Assembly: GCA_024663395.1 (NCBI GenBank)
Contig: JANFAH010000002.1
Span: 2,108,001 to 2,172,000, forward strand
Direction of reading: 5' to 3'
Source: Pisolithus tinctorius
Lineage: Eukaryota > Basidiomycota > Agaricomycetes > Boletales > Pisolithaceae
Length of the DNA: 64,000 bases
Part shown: in pieces, positions 22,136 through 33,716 of the stretch
How the letters are laid out: each line of letters begins with the position of its first letter
Position numbering within the stretch: position 1 is the stretch's first letter
Notes under the pieces: model-generated
Database searches by the model: none
What the model saw: the letters and a program-made list of their open reading frames with translations, nothing else
Told to the model about the DNA's origin: nothing
Translations under genes and position numbers: made by a program

Positions 22136-24640
22136 TGTGGTATCCCTGGCACCCACTAAACAGCAGCTTTCAATGGACACCATGCTGGCATGAATTGGAG
22201 ATGATTTGAGTGACCCAGATCTCACAAGCTGCAGCCTGGATGTATTTGGCATTAATCGGACTATTGCCAGCCATCTGCCCATCCACATTGAGCAGATGCG
22301 GCATCCCCAGCACCCCCCCAATATTGGCTTGCCATGGACACCATTCCAGCATGAATTGGAGCTGATTTGAGTGTCCCAGACCTGACAAGCTGCACCCAGG
22401 ATGTATGTCCCATTAATTAGACTATTTCCAGCCTTCCGCCCATCTGTATCGAGCGGATGTGGTATCCCCAGCACCCACTGAACAGCGGCTTTCCATCAAC
22501 ACCATTCTGGCATGAATTGGAGCTGATTTGAGTGTCCCAGACCTCACAAGCTGCATGCCAGATATATGTCCCATTTATTAGACTATTTCCAGGCTTCTGC
22601 CCATCTGTATTGAGCGGATGAGGTATCCTCAGCACCCACTCAACAGTGGATTTCCATGGAAACCATTCTGGCATGAATCAGAGCTGATTTGAGTGTCCCA
22701 GACCTGACAAGCTGCACCCAGGATGTATGTCCCATTAATTAGACTATTTCCAGCCTTCCGGCCATCTGTATTGAGCGGATGGGGTATCCTTGGCACCCAC
22801 TCAACAGTGGCTTTCCATGGACACAATTCTGGCATGAATTGGAGCTGATTTGAGTGACCCAGATCTCACAAGCTGCACCCTTGGTGTATTTGGCATTAAT
22901 CACACTATTGCTAGCCTTCCGCTCATCTGTATAGAGCGGATATGGTATCCCCAGCACCTGCTGAACAGTGGCTTTCCATCGACACCATTCTGGCATGAAT
23001 CAGAGCTGATTTGAGCGACCCAGACCTCACAAGCTGCACCTGGGATGTATGTCCCATTAATTAGACTATTGCCAGCCTTCCGCCCATCTGTATTGAGCAG
23101 ATGAGGTATCCTCAGCACCTGCTCAACAGTGGCTTTCCATGTACACAATTCCGGCATGAATCAGAGCTGATTTGAGTGTCCCAGACCTGACAAGCTGCAC
23201 CCAGGATGTATGTCCCATTAATTAGACTATTTCCAGCCTTCTGCCCATCTGTATTGAGTGGATGGGGTGTCCTTGGCACCCACTCAACAGTGGCTTTCCA
23301 TGGACACAATTCTGGCATGAATTGGAGCTGATTTGAGTGACCCAGATCTCACAAGCTGCACCCTTGGTGTATTTGGCATTAATCACACTATTGCTAGCCT
23401 TCCACTCATCTGTATAGAGCAGATATGGTATCCCCAGCACCTGCTGAACAGCAGCTTTCCATGGACACCATTCTGGCATGAATCAGAGCTGATTTGAGCG
23501 ACCCAGACCTCACAAGCTGCACCTGGGATGTATGTCCCATTAATTAGACTATTGCCAGCCTTCTGCCCATCTGTATTGAGCAGATGAGGTATCCCCAGCA
23601 CCTGCTCAACAGCGGCCTTCCATGGACACCATTCTGGCATGAATTGGAGCTGATTTGAGTGACCCAGACCTCACAAGCTGCACCTGGGATGTATGTCCCA
23701 TTAATTAGACTATTGCCAGCCTTCTGCCCATTTGTATTGAGCAGATGAGGTATCCCCAGCACCTGCTCAACAGCGGCTTTCCATGGACACCATTCTGGCA
23801 TGAATTGGAGCTGATTTGAGTGACCCAGACCTCACAAGCTGCACCTGGGATGTATGTCCCATTAATTAGACCATTGCCAGCCTTGCACCCATCTGCATTG
23901 AGCAGATGAGGTATCCCCAGCACCTGCTCAACAGCGGCTTTCCATGGAATCCATTCTGGCATGAATTGGAGCTGATTTGAGTGACCCAGACCTCACAAGC
24001 TGCACCCCAGATGTATGTCCCATTAATTAGACTATTGCCAGCCTTCTGCCTATCTATATTGAGTGGATGAGGTATCCTCAGCACCCACTCAACAGTGGCT
24101 TTCCATGGAAACCATTCTGGCATGAATTGGAGCTGATTTGAGTGACCCAGATCTCACAAGCTCCACCCTTGGTGTATTTGGCATTAATCACACTATTGCC
24201 AGCCTTCCACCCATCTGTATTGAGTGGATGTGGTATCCCCAGCACCTGCTGAACAGCGGCTTTCCATGGACACCATTCCAGCATGAATCAGAGCTGATTT
24301 GAGTGACCCAGACCTCACAAGCTACACCTGCGATGTATGTCCCATTAACCATCTGCCCATCTGCATTCAGCAGGTGCAGTATCCCCAGCACCTACTGAAC
24401 AGCGGCTTTCCATGGATACCCTTCCAGCATGAATTGGACCTGATTTGAGCCATCCAGATCTCACAAGTTGCTCCCTGGATTCAAGTCCCATTAATCAGGG
24501 TATTGCCAGCCATCCACCTATTCATATTGAGCTGATAAAGTATCCCCAGCATCTGCTCAACAGTGGCTTTCCATGGACACCATTCCCACATGAATTGGCG
24601 CTGATTTCCATGACCCAGATGATATCTGCCCACCCCCCCT
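22136..24640. repeat. 161-bp tandem repeat array, left arm (about 15 units)
   Basis: Monomers containing TTCCATGGACACCATTCTGG, GAATTGGAGCTGATTTGAG and CCCATTAATTAGACTATT recur with exact 161-bp spacing (for example landmarks at 23383, 23544, 23705 and 23866). Because 161 is not a multiple of three, the overlapping minus-strand frames of 85 residues seen here change frame in each unit and are not genes. Confidence 0.9.
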
Positions 24641-24769
24641 TGTGCCCTTTGGAGTTTCTCCCCACAAGTCCCCACAGTTTATTTTCATCACTCCTCTGAA
24701 TTTTATGGAATTACATAAGCAACAAAAAGCGCAGCCACTACTCCCAGAAACATGTCCTCATTTGGCATG

Positions 24770-25418
24770 TGCCTGATATCCAACATTCCCACACACTGCC
24801 CTCATTATCCCCAGCCTCCCCTTTCTTTCTGGCCTCTGTCCCTTCACTGTAGGCATTGTATAAGATAGTTACATGTACTATAAGTCCATTAGACCATAAA
24901 TGAATGCTTTTCTGCCCATCCTAATGGGCCTAAATAATTGCAATGTCTGATTGGGGCAAAACCAGAAAAAGCAATTGCTTTTTTGATATATTGGTTATAT
25001 CTATCTATTTATTGTGTCCCCTTGAAGGGGCCATGTGTCCCTATAACATATCACAAGTTGATTGGCTGGGATGGCATGCTTCAAGTGTAGTAAAACTGGA
25101 AATTATCTTAGGGGCTCAAACAAAAAAAGTGTTCGCATTTTTGATATATTTGACATGGGCACTTGCAAAAGGAACTAGCTTTGAGGATGGTTCTGTACCT
25201 ACAACATATCAACAGCTCATTATGTGGGGCAGACACCTTGAGGTGTTGTGCCATGATCTCTTCCTGCTGGTGTGTAGGGGTTTCATCATGTTCTAGGCTG
25301 TTTACTGCTATTCTGACTATCTAGGCAGCACTGTAATACTGATTGGCAGTCACCACAACATTCCCAAGCTCATCCCTTCAGGGGAGAGCACTGGGGAACT
25401 GAAACAATCCTCCAGGGA
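24770..25418. mobile_element. 649-bp insertion in the left arm with 5-bp duplication GCATG
   Basis: The right arm reads continuously across the mirror position (cttttcccatgccaaatgagg near 25840-25860). The left arm is split between GCATG (24765-24769) and GCATG (25419-25423). The inserted piece starts TGCCTGATATCC and ends CTCCAGGGA, has no clear inverted ends, and encodes nothing I recognise. A 5-bp duplication fits an LTR-type integration, such as a solo LTR, but the CA end expected of an LTR is not present. Confidence 0.65.
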
Positions 25419-25524
25419 GCATGGGAAAAGGTGCAAAAAATTGTGGAGACTTTCAAAACATATCAAAAACATGAAATTGCTCACCCCACACAATGTATGA
25501 CATCCAATGGATCATAGTACTGAG

Positions 25525-25742
25525 ATTTTGTTCATATGATAGGACCTACTGGGACTATATTAGACCCACTTGAGTGTAACACAATTCAGAACTTCAGACT
25601 TGGTGTTAGTCTCCTACACCTTGAGTAGTCAAATGTATCCATTGAATGACAGCACCTAGTTTATCAATTTTGGCATTTTTGGGTGTTAATGAGTGATGAA
25701 TATAATATGTTACATGTATATATATCCCATCACCAAGGGACA
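25525..25742. other. Loop of the giant palindrome
   Basis: 218 bp of AT-rich sequence between the innermost arm bases (tactgag at 25524 and ctcagta at 25743). No ORF or RNA feature seen. This is the only part of the element that would stay single-stranded in a folded transcript. Confidence 0.7.
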
Positions 25743-25984
25743 CTCAGTACTATGATCCATTGGATGTCATACATTGTGTGGGGTGAGCAATTTCATGTTT
25801 TTGATATGTTTTGAAAGTCTCCACAATTTTTTGCACCTTTTCCCATGCCAAATGAGGACATGTTTCTGGGAGTAGTGGCTGCGCTTTTTGTTGCTTATGT
25901 AATTCCATAAAATTCAGAGGAGTGATGAAAATAAACTGTGGGGACTTGTGGGGAGAAACTCCAAAGGGCACAAGGGGGGGTGGG

Positions 25985-28900
25985 CAGATATCATCTGGGT
26001 CATGGAAATCAGCGCCAATTCATGTGGGAATGGTGTCCATGGAAAGCCACTGTTGAGCAGATGCTGGGGATACTTTATCAGCTCAATATGAATAGGTGGA
26101 TGGCTGGCAATACCCTGATTAATGGGACTTGAATCCAGGGAGCAACTTGTGAGATCTGGATGGCTCAAATCAGGTCCAATTCATGCTGGAAGGGTATCCA
26201 TGGAAAGCCGCTGTTCAGTAGGTGCTGGGGATACTGCACCTGCTGAATGCAGATGGGCAGATGGTTAATGGGACATACATCGCAGGTGTAGCTTGTGAGG
26301 TCTGGGTCACTCAAATCAGCTCTGATTCATGCTGGAATGGTGTCCATGGAAAGCCGCTGTTCAGCAGGTGCTGGGGATACCACATCCACTCAATACAGAT
26401 GGGTGGAAGGCTGGCAATAGTGTGATTAATGCCAAATACACCAAGGGTGGAGCTTGTGAGATCTGGGTCACTCAAATCAGCTCCAATTCATGCCAGAATG
26501 GTTTCCATGGAAAGCCACTGTTGAGTGGGTGCTGAGGATACCTCATCCACTCAATATAGATAGGCAGAAGGCTGGCAATAGTCTAATTAATGGGACATAC
26601 ATCTGGGGTGCAGCTTGTGAGGTCTGGGTCACTCAAATCAGCTCCAATTCATGCCAGAATGGATTCCATGGAAAGCCGCTGTTGAGCAGGTGCTGGGGAT
26701 ACCTCATCTGCTCAATGCAGATGGGTGCAAGGCTGGCAATGGTCTAATTAATGGGACATACATCCCAGGTGCAGTTTGTGAGGTCTGGGTCACTCAAATC
26801 AGCTCCAATTCATGCTGGAATGGTGTCCATGGAAAGCCGCTGTTCAGCAGGTGCTGGGGATACCTCATCCGCTCAATACAAATGGGCAGAAGGCTGGCAA
26901 TAGTCTAATTAATGGGACATACATCCCAGGTGCAGCTTGTGAGGTCTGGGTCACTCAAATCAGCTCCAATTCATGCCAGAATGGTGTCCATGGAAGGCCG
27001 CTGTTGAGCAGGTGCTGGGGATACCTCATCTGCTCAATACAGATGGGCAGAAGGCTGGCAATAGTCTAATTAATGGGACATACATCCCAGGTGCAGCTTG
27101 TGAGGTCTGGGTCGCTCAAATCAGCTCTGATTCATGCCAGAATGGTGTCCATGGAAAGCTGCTGTTCAGCAGGTGCTGGGGATACCATATCTGCTCTATA
27201 CAGATGAGTGGAAGGCTAGCAATAGTGTGATTAATGCCAAATACACCAAGGGTGCAGCTTGTGAGATCTGGGTCACTCAAATCAGCTCCAATTCATGCCA
27301 GAATTGTGTCCATGGAAAGCCACTGTTGAGTGGGTGCCAAGGACACCCCATCCACTCAATACAGATGGGCAGAAGGCTGGAAATAGTCTAATTAATGGGA
27401 CATACATCCTGGGTGCAGCTTGTCAGGTCTGGGACACTCAAATCAGCTCTGATTCATGCCAGAATGGTTTCCATGGAAATCCACTGTTGAGTGGGTGCTG
27501 AGGATACCTCATCCGCTCATTACAGATGGGCAGAAGCCTGGAAATAGTCTAATTAATGGGACATACATCTGGCATGCAGCTTGTGAGGTCTGGGACACTC
27601 AAATCAGCTCCAATTCATGCCAGAATGGTGTCGATGGAAAGCCGCTGTTCAGCGGGTGCTGGGGATACCACATCCGCTCAATACAGATGGGCGGAAGGCT
27701 GGAAATAGTCTAATTAATGGGACATACATCCTGGGTGCAGCTTGTCAGGTCTGGGACACTCAAATCATCTCCGATTCATGCTGGAATGGTTTCCATGGAA
27801 AGCCACTGTTGAGTGGGTGCTGAGGATACCTCATCTGCTCAATACAGATGGGCGGAAGGCTGGCAATAGTCTAAATAATGGGACATACATCTGGCATGCA
27901 GCTTGTGAGGTCTGGGACACTCAAATCAGCTCTGATTCATGCTAGAATGGTGTCGATGGAAAGCCGCTGTTCAGTGGGTGCTGGGGATACCACATCTGCT
28001 CAATACAGATGGGCAGAATGCTGGCAATAGTGTGATTAATGCCAAATACACCAAGGGTGCAGCTTGTGAGATCTGGGTCACTCAAATCAGCTCCAATTCA
28101 TGCCAGAATGGTGTCCATGGAAAGCCACTGTTGAGTGGGTGCCAAGGATACCTCATCCACCCAATACAGATGGGCGGAAGGCTGGAAATAGTCTAATTAA
28201 TGGGACATACATCCCAGGTGCAGCTTGTGAGGTCTGGGTCCATCAAATCAGCTCCAATTCATGCCAGAATGGTGTCCATGGAAAGCCGCTGTTGAGCGGG
28301 TGCTGGGGATACCTCATCCGCTCAATGCAGATGGGCAGAAGGCTGGCAATAGTCTAATTAATGGAACATACATCCCAGGTGCAGCTTGTGAGGTCTGGGT
28401 CACTCAAATCAGCTCCAATTCATGCCAGAATGGTTTCCATGGAAAGCCGCTGTTGAGTGGGTGCTGAGGATACCTCATCCACTCAATACAGATGTGTGGA
28501 AGGCTGGCAATAGTGTGATTAATGGGGCATACACCCCAGCTGCAGCTTGTGAGGTCTGGGTCACTCAAATCCACTTCAATTCATGCCAGCATGGTGTCCA
28601 TGCAAAGCCACTGTTGAGGGGGTGCCAGGGATGCCACATCCACTCAATGCAGATGGGCAGATGGCTGGCAATAGTGTGATTAATGCCAAATACACCAAGG
28701 GTGCAGCTTGTGAGGTCTGCGTCACTCAAATCAACTCCAATTCATGCCAGAATGGTTTCCATGGAAAGCCACTGTTGAGTGGGTGCCAGGGATGCTGCAT
28801 CCACTCAATACAGATGGGCAGATGGCTGGCAATAGTCTGATTAATGCTAAATACACCAAGGGTGCAGCTTGTGATGTCTGGGTCACTCAAATTAGCTCCA

Positions 28901-29128
28901 ATTCATTCCAGAATGGTGTCCATGGCAAGCCAATATTGGGGGGGTGCTGGGGATGCCGCATCTGCTCAATGTGGATGGGCAGATGGCTGGCAATAGTCCG
29001 ATTAATGCCAAATACATCCAGGCTGCAGCTTGTGAGATCTGGGTCACTCAAATCATCTCCAATTCATGCCAGCATGGTGTCCATTGAAAGCCACTGTTTA
29101 GTGGGTGCCAGGGATACCACATCCATTA
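25985..29128. repeat. 161-bp tandem repeat array, right arm (about 19 units)
   Basis: Inverted counterpart of the left array. Units are paired base for base with the left arm over the inner part. Going outward, the left arm first has three extra units, then the right arm has seven extra, so the net difference is four units. The plus-strand frames here are repeat shadows, as in the left arm. Confidence 0.9.
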
Positions 29129-30080
29129 GTGACAGGCCCGTCTTTATGTTTCAACAGGGTACATCTTACTGGGGCTGGGCCTGCCCATATGCTGTGATAA
29201 TATAAATAATACTACTGAAGGGCCCGTCCATATGTTGTGATGCTATACATGAGATTACTGATGGGCCTGTCTTTATGTTTCATCCAAGCTACATCTTGCT
29301 GTGGACGGGCCTGCCCATATGTTGTGACAATATCAATTATACTACTGAAGGGCCTGTCCATATCTTGTGATGCTATACATGAGATTACTGACGGGCCTGT
29401 CTTCATGTTTCATCAGAGGTACATCTTACTGTGGACAGGCCTGTCCATATGTTGTGACAATATAAATAATATCACTGAAGGGCCCATCCATATGTTGTGA
29501 CTCTATTCAAGGATACTAGTGACGGGCCTGTCTTTATGTTTTGACAGGGTACATCTTACTGGGGCCAGGCCCCCCCATATGTTGTGACAATATAAATAAT
29601 ACTACTGAAGGGCCCGTCTTTATGTTTCATCAGAGGTACATCTTACTGTGGACAGGCCTGTCCATATGTTGCAACAATATAAATAATACTACTGAAGGGG
29701 CTGCCCTTATGTTGTGACTCTATTAAATGATATTAATGACAGGCCCGTCTTTATGTTTCAACAGCGGTACATCTTGCTATTGACAGGCCCGCCTTGATGT
29801 TGTGACAGGGGTGTAACCTACCAGGACGGGCCTGCCCATGTCTTACAGCAGCTCAGTATTCTTAATTGGTCATGGGCCTGTCTAAATGTTTCAACATCCT
29901 TACACACCACGGGCCCTCCCATATGTTGTGGTAATGCACTTACGGGCCCATACATATGTTGCTCACACTTTAGTCCCTCAGGCCTGTCCATGTGTACTGG
30001 CTAATCTATTTAGGTGGGCCCATCTCGGGGTCTATATAAGTGTTGGTGTTTTGGCGCACAGGCTGCCCATGTGTTGTGAC
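29129..30080. repeat. Terminal repeat domain, right arm
   Basis: Mirror of the left terminal domain, ending GTTGTGAC at 30080. It has the same alternating half-units with GGGCCTGTC cores and is 174 bp shorter than the left copy. Confidence 0.85.
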
Positions 30081-30083
30081 TAA

Positions 30084-30438
30084 ATGGACTACATGGGGTC
30101 GGCTTTGCTGTCATCTCTCACTGCTGTCATGACAGTACCTGATGCCAATGCAGATGACTCCCTACAATTACTTGACAGACAACATGATCTTCTATTCAAT
30201 GAGCATGCTGATGGTTACTACTATATGGGTGGCATTGGGGGAGGGCTGGGCTTAGGTGAGTGAACATTTGACCTTGACATGAGAAATAGCTGATGTTTTT
30301 TCAGACGAAGTTCATGTGCAATGCTTGCATGAATTGGATGCTGCAGATGAACCTGATATTCTTGAGGCAGTGCCTGACATAGTTGTCAGTGAATTCTCCA
30401 ACGAAGAGGCAGTCAGTGATGGGGATGATTGGTCGTAG
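30084..30438 (+). pseudogene. C-terminal exons of the same DDE integrase, right of the palindrome
   Basis: Starts MDYMGSALLSSLTAV and continues through DGYYYMGGIGGGLGL to a GTGAGT donor near 30255. The acceptor TTTTTTCAG near 30304 leads into DEVHVQCLHELDAADEPDI.. and an acidic end closing with WS and TAG (30436-30438). A glycine-rich YYMGG stretch followed by DEPD is the usual tail of the integrase family found at 19.4-21.0 kb, so this is the other half of that gene. The frames on the two sides of the insertion differ by one, so the joint was probably an intron or had already decayed. Confidence 0.65.
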
Positions 30439-31160
30439 TTTACTGCCTTTATTTGCTTAACATACGTTTTTTTGGGTGATGACTTGCTGCACAGCAAACT
30501 TGTGTACTATGAACAAACAACTACCAACCTACCACATGAACATCCTCTCATTGTACCTCGTGCATTTCTGTGTATGGTTTGGTGTATAACTCAGGATCAG
30601 GTGATCCGATTGGCGTGTTTCCTCTTTCCCCTTGATTCCCTGGGAGTATTTTACCACATCCCAGAGTTTCGTGTCAGTCACATCAGCCGTTGCCGTTTGA
30701 GGGCCTCCTCGCTCCCTCCCCCAGGACATTATCTCGTGTGTCCCACATGTTTTACGGTCGTTCCTCTCACTTTCTTTGGACTGTACGCTACTCATTGAAG
30801 GCTTTCAGATGATGTACTGTACATTGCACTTGCTGCCACAGTTGCAGAGATATGCCCTGTTGTAGGGTTTCGGCCCGACATTGGTTGTGTTTTTCTCATG
30901 CGTTATTTGTTCCACGACAGACCCACTTAGTTCTCATTAGTTTTATTGATCCTGTTTGTCCCGCTCATCTACGTTGTCACATTTCGTGCCTACTGTCTAC
31001 CATATAAAAGGGCTTGTAAAACGTAGATTACGGGACTTCTTTTCCCTACAACGAATACAGACCCAAACGTCTGGATAACCTGTAGCATGCCTAAGGAAGT
31101 TCTACTGTGCCTACATTGCAAGTCCCAAACTTCGCATTGGAGTCACACCTGTCTTGTGGC
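30439..31160. other. No recognisable gene; TATA-like site at about 31009
   Basis: Right flank of the integrase gene. A short stretch (30485-30540) resembles the 31.2-kb minisatellite. CATATAAAAGG at about 31009-31019 could be a promoter for the downstream locus, or a remnant of an LTR. Nothing else seen. Confidence 0.35.
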
Positions 31161-31164
31161 CAGT

Positions 31165-31380
31165 GTACTACGAAACATAAAACTACCAACCTACCACGTG
31201 ACAAACTTCTGCACTACAAACCTGTGTACTACAAAACTACAAAACTACAAACTTACTGCAAGACAAACTTCTGCACTACAAACCTGTGTACTTCGAAATT
31301 TCAAAACTACCAACTTACAGCGTGACGAACTTCTGCACTACGGACTTAATGCATGACGAACTTCTGCATTCGTGCAGTGT
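31165..31380. repeat. Minisatellite with about 75-bp unit
   Basis: Three imperfect units built from GAC(A/G)AACTTCTGCACTACAAACC, TGTGTACTACAAAAC and CTACCAACTTAC. The short open frames here translate to repeated Asn/Cys/Thr-rich peptides and are shadows. Confidence 0.7.
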
Positions 31381-31639
31381 CTGGTGTCCTCCTTCCGTTT
31401 TAAGTACTGCCGTCCGAAATTCTTGATGCACTTCGGCATTCCGCCGAGGGCACTTGCCCGTTCGGGAGCGCGATTGTCCGGCTTTCCATAGAACTCAGCT
31501 AAACCAAGATGAACAACTGAAAGCGCTACTTTGAGAGAAGGACGAACAAGTTCGTCTAATAGTTCACTGCAACTGCCCGTTCTTTTTTTTTTTTTTTTTC
31601 GCAAGATAGTAGCCCTTGGGAGTTGGAAGCTTGCAGTGC

Positions 31640-33540
31640 TCGAGCATCTGCGACTCACGTTCGCTTACTTAACACCGTGCACATCTTAGACTCGCTGAGG
31701 GCACAACATGCTTCGGAAATCTCCGTTCCAGAGCAGGAGAGGATTAAACTTACACACAACGTTGACCAATGGCGCACCGTCTCCAAAGCATTGGAAGTTG
31801 AAAAAGATGAGATGAAGGATGTAGTGGAGGATCTTATCGAGAAAAGTGTGTGTAGAACCAACTTTTGAGTTTATTCTCTCAAGTTCTGACGGAACATAGT
31901 TCAGATATCCAACGAATGGACTTCGTGGCCTTGCAGTCGCCTGCACATCTCCAAACCTGCTGGTGAGTTCCCTACCCACTCGGGCCTACTTCGGAACTTA
32001 GGAATTTCCAGAACATCCCTATATGCCCGCCAACGAACTAGAATCTACAGCCAAGAGTCCCAACGACGACCTTCTTGTATACGCATCTGCGATTATCACC
32101 AGGTTACGGAGTGAACTTGAATTTGAACGTCGCGAGCATCGTAATACAGTCGAGGAAGCTAACCATCGTATCGAAGAACTCGAAGCACAGGTCGCCGTCA
32201 GGGAGACGGAACTGGAGACGCGTATTCGTTTGCCAAGTCAAAGAGTATTTGAAGGTGACACCGGTAGTCGTTTACCCGTACGAAAGATACCAACAAACGT
32301 ACGTTTATGTCCGAAGACGCTCTCGCACGAGGAATGCTTTCGTGTTCTGGAGAGTAATAGTGCGCGAAATAGATCGATGGAAACCGAGATCCGTGGTATA
32401 CTTGCCAAGGTAAGCCATTCGTTCCCTACTTCTTGTTGTCACAGTGCTTGATGTAACGAGGAATAGTTGGAGGAGGCTAGACTCGCGGCGCCATCGCCGA
32501 GTGGACCTGACAATCGTCCCGAAGTACCCCAACGTAGCGCGCCATTGAGTAATGGCAATCTATCTCATGGCGATCATTTGGTACGTCGAGCGAGCCCGGA
32601 GACACGGACCCCATGTGCCTCAGCCGCCCCGGCCCCGAGCCTTCCCCCTTCGTTACCCTCCAGAAATGAAGGAGAACTGCAACCTGATTGTCCATATACC
32701 ACACATTCCCCTGACTCCCCTTCAGCCATGTTGGCCATCGTTCAATTAGATGACCACATTTGTGAAATGTCTGCGCAACTTGAGGCTTCGAAAGCTGAAC
32801 GAAAGGCCCTTGTCGCGGCCGCGGCGAGACAAAAACGGGTATGCCTCTGCGTTCTCATGACACTGCCGTGTGGTTCATCCTAAGCCAGGTAACGTCTGGC
32901 ATGAAGGCGCATAATATGGAAGACATTCTACGGATAGAAGACGAGTGTGTCCGGTATGTCCATATTCGTTTTTGTTCCTTACTCTCGTGTACTGATTCCG
33001 AGGCAGATTGTCAGCTCAAGTCTGCCACCTTCAACAGCAGATGGACAAGGCCAAGGCTGATGCAAGATCTCGCGAAGAAGAGCTTTTGAAAGCGATTGAA
33101 GTCTTACAGTCTCGGGTCAGGCGATCGTCTTCTGTGAGTGTTTCAGTTGGGTTATTGGAATCTAAGAGACCCACGTATTACAGCCACTGTTCCCCGTCGA
33201 TGCCAGTATAGCAGAAGAAAGTATGGAACTTGCGACACCTCTTCAACCTACTATGCTTTTATCCATACAGAATCACAATACCCCACCAGAGCCAATCGAC
33301 CCTTCTCTTATTCCATTACCCTTCTCCCCTGTGCGAACGTCTTCTCCGACTTTTTCGCCTCGATGTGTTTCTTCACAAAGTCCTACCCCTGCCGATATAC
33401 AGCGAGTAGAAGGTGCCCTTACGACAGCTAGAGAAAATCTAGCGCAGAAAGAAAATGCACTAGCTCAGTTACGGATGGAAGTCGAAGATCTGCGATGACA
33501 AATACCGCTCCCTAGCTCACCACAGGACAGGGAAGCATGA
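31640..33540 (+). CDS. Coiled-coil protein of unknown function (locus A)
   Basis: A plus-strand multi-exon gene. Segments in order: LLNTVHILDSLRAQHA..ALEVEKDEMKDVVEDLIEK (31650-31845), ASAIITRLRSELEFERREHRN..RIEELEAQVAVRETELE (32080-32220), then a Pro/Ser-rich linker. Next come LDDHICEMSAQLEASKAERKAL (32745-32810), MEDILRIEDECVR, LSAQVCHLQQQMDKAKADAR..LLKAIEVLQSRV (33000-33125) and ARENLAQKENALAQLRMEVEDL (33427-33490). Heptad-like spacing suggests dimerising coiled coils. Introns include one ending CTAAGCCAG before 32890 and one at about 33132-33181. I recall similar hypothetical proteins in many mushrooms, without a known role. No ATG was found for the first exon. A TGA at 33496-33498 removes the last 14 residues that locus B still encodes. 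Confidence 0.5.
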
Positions 33541-33716
33541 TGCTTGGATTGTAAATATAAATCTCTCTCTCTCTTTTTTTTGGCTATCCATTTGCTTTCG
33601 TGATTATCTATCTGTTATATTCCCTTGCGTATTCTGTTACTATATGGACTTGTTGTCTTGCTTATCTGTTTTGCGTATCGGTGTCAATGTAGCATATCTG
33701 GGCGTGGTAATACTAT

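Larger units (their letters stand above)
21003..30080. mobile_element. Giant fold-back element: 9,078-bp palindrome with TA target duplication
   Basis: The ends are inverted copies: GTCACAACACATGGGCAGCC at 21003 and its reverse complement ending at 30080. Both are flanked by TA (21001-21002 and 30081-30082). The whole element is a palindrome. The left arm is 21003-24769 plus 25424-25524 (3,868 bp), the right arm is 25743-30080 (4,338 bp), with a 218-bp loop. Each arm runs from outside in: a domain of ~43/87-bp repeats, an array of 161-bp repeats, then about 330 bp of unique sequence. Inner arm sequence is effectively identical over long stretches. No transposase is encoded, so it must move in trans. 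It has the layout of Foldback/FB-type elements, but the TA duplication resembles Tc1/mariner-type insertion. Confidence 0.85.

Noticed and set aside
24770..25418. Solo LTR
   Set aside because: The 5-bp duplication and TG start fit, but the right end is GGGA rather than CA and there is no matching LTR in the window, so only 'insertion' is claimed.
22136..29128. More than 25 overlapping frames of 64-153 residues with shared peptides (GNSLINGTYI.GAACEVW)
   Set aside because: They repeat every 161 bp, which is not a multiple of three, appear on mirrored strands in both arms, and are fully explained by the satellite repeat.
21003..30080. CRISPR-like array
   Set aside because: Repeats are 161 bp without short spacers, the sequence is a eukaryotic palindrome, and no cas genes are present.
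31087..31356. Asn/Cys/Thr-rich open frames
   Set aside because: Explained by the 75-bp minisatellite.
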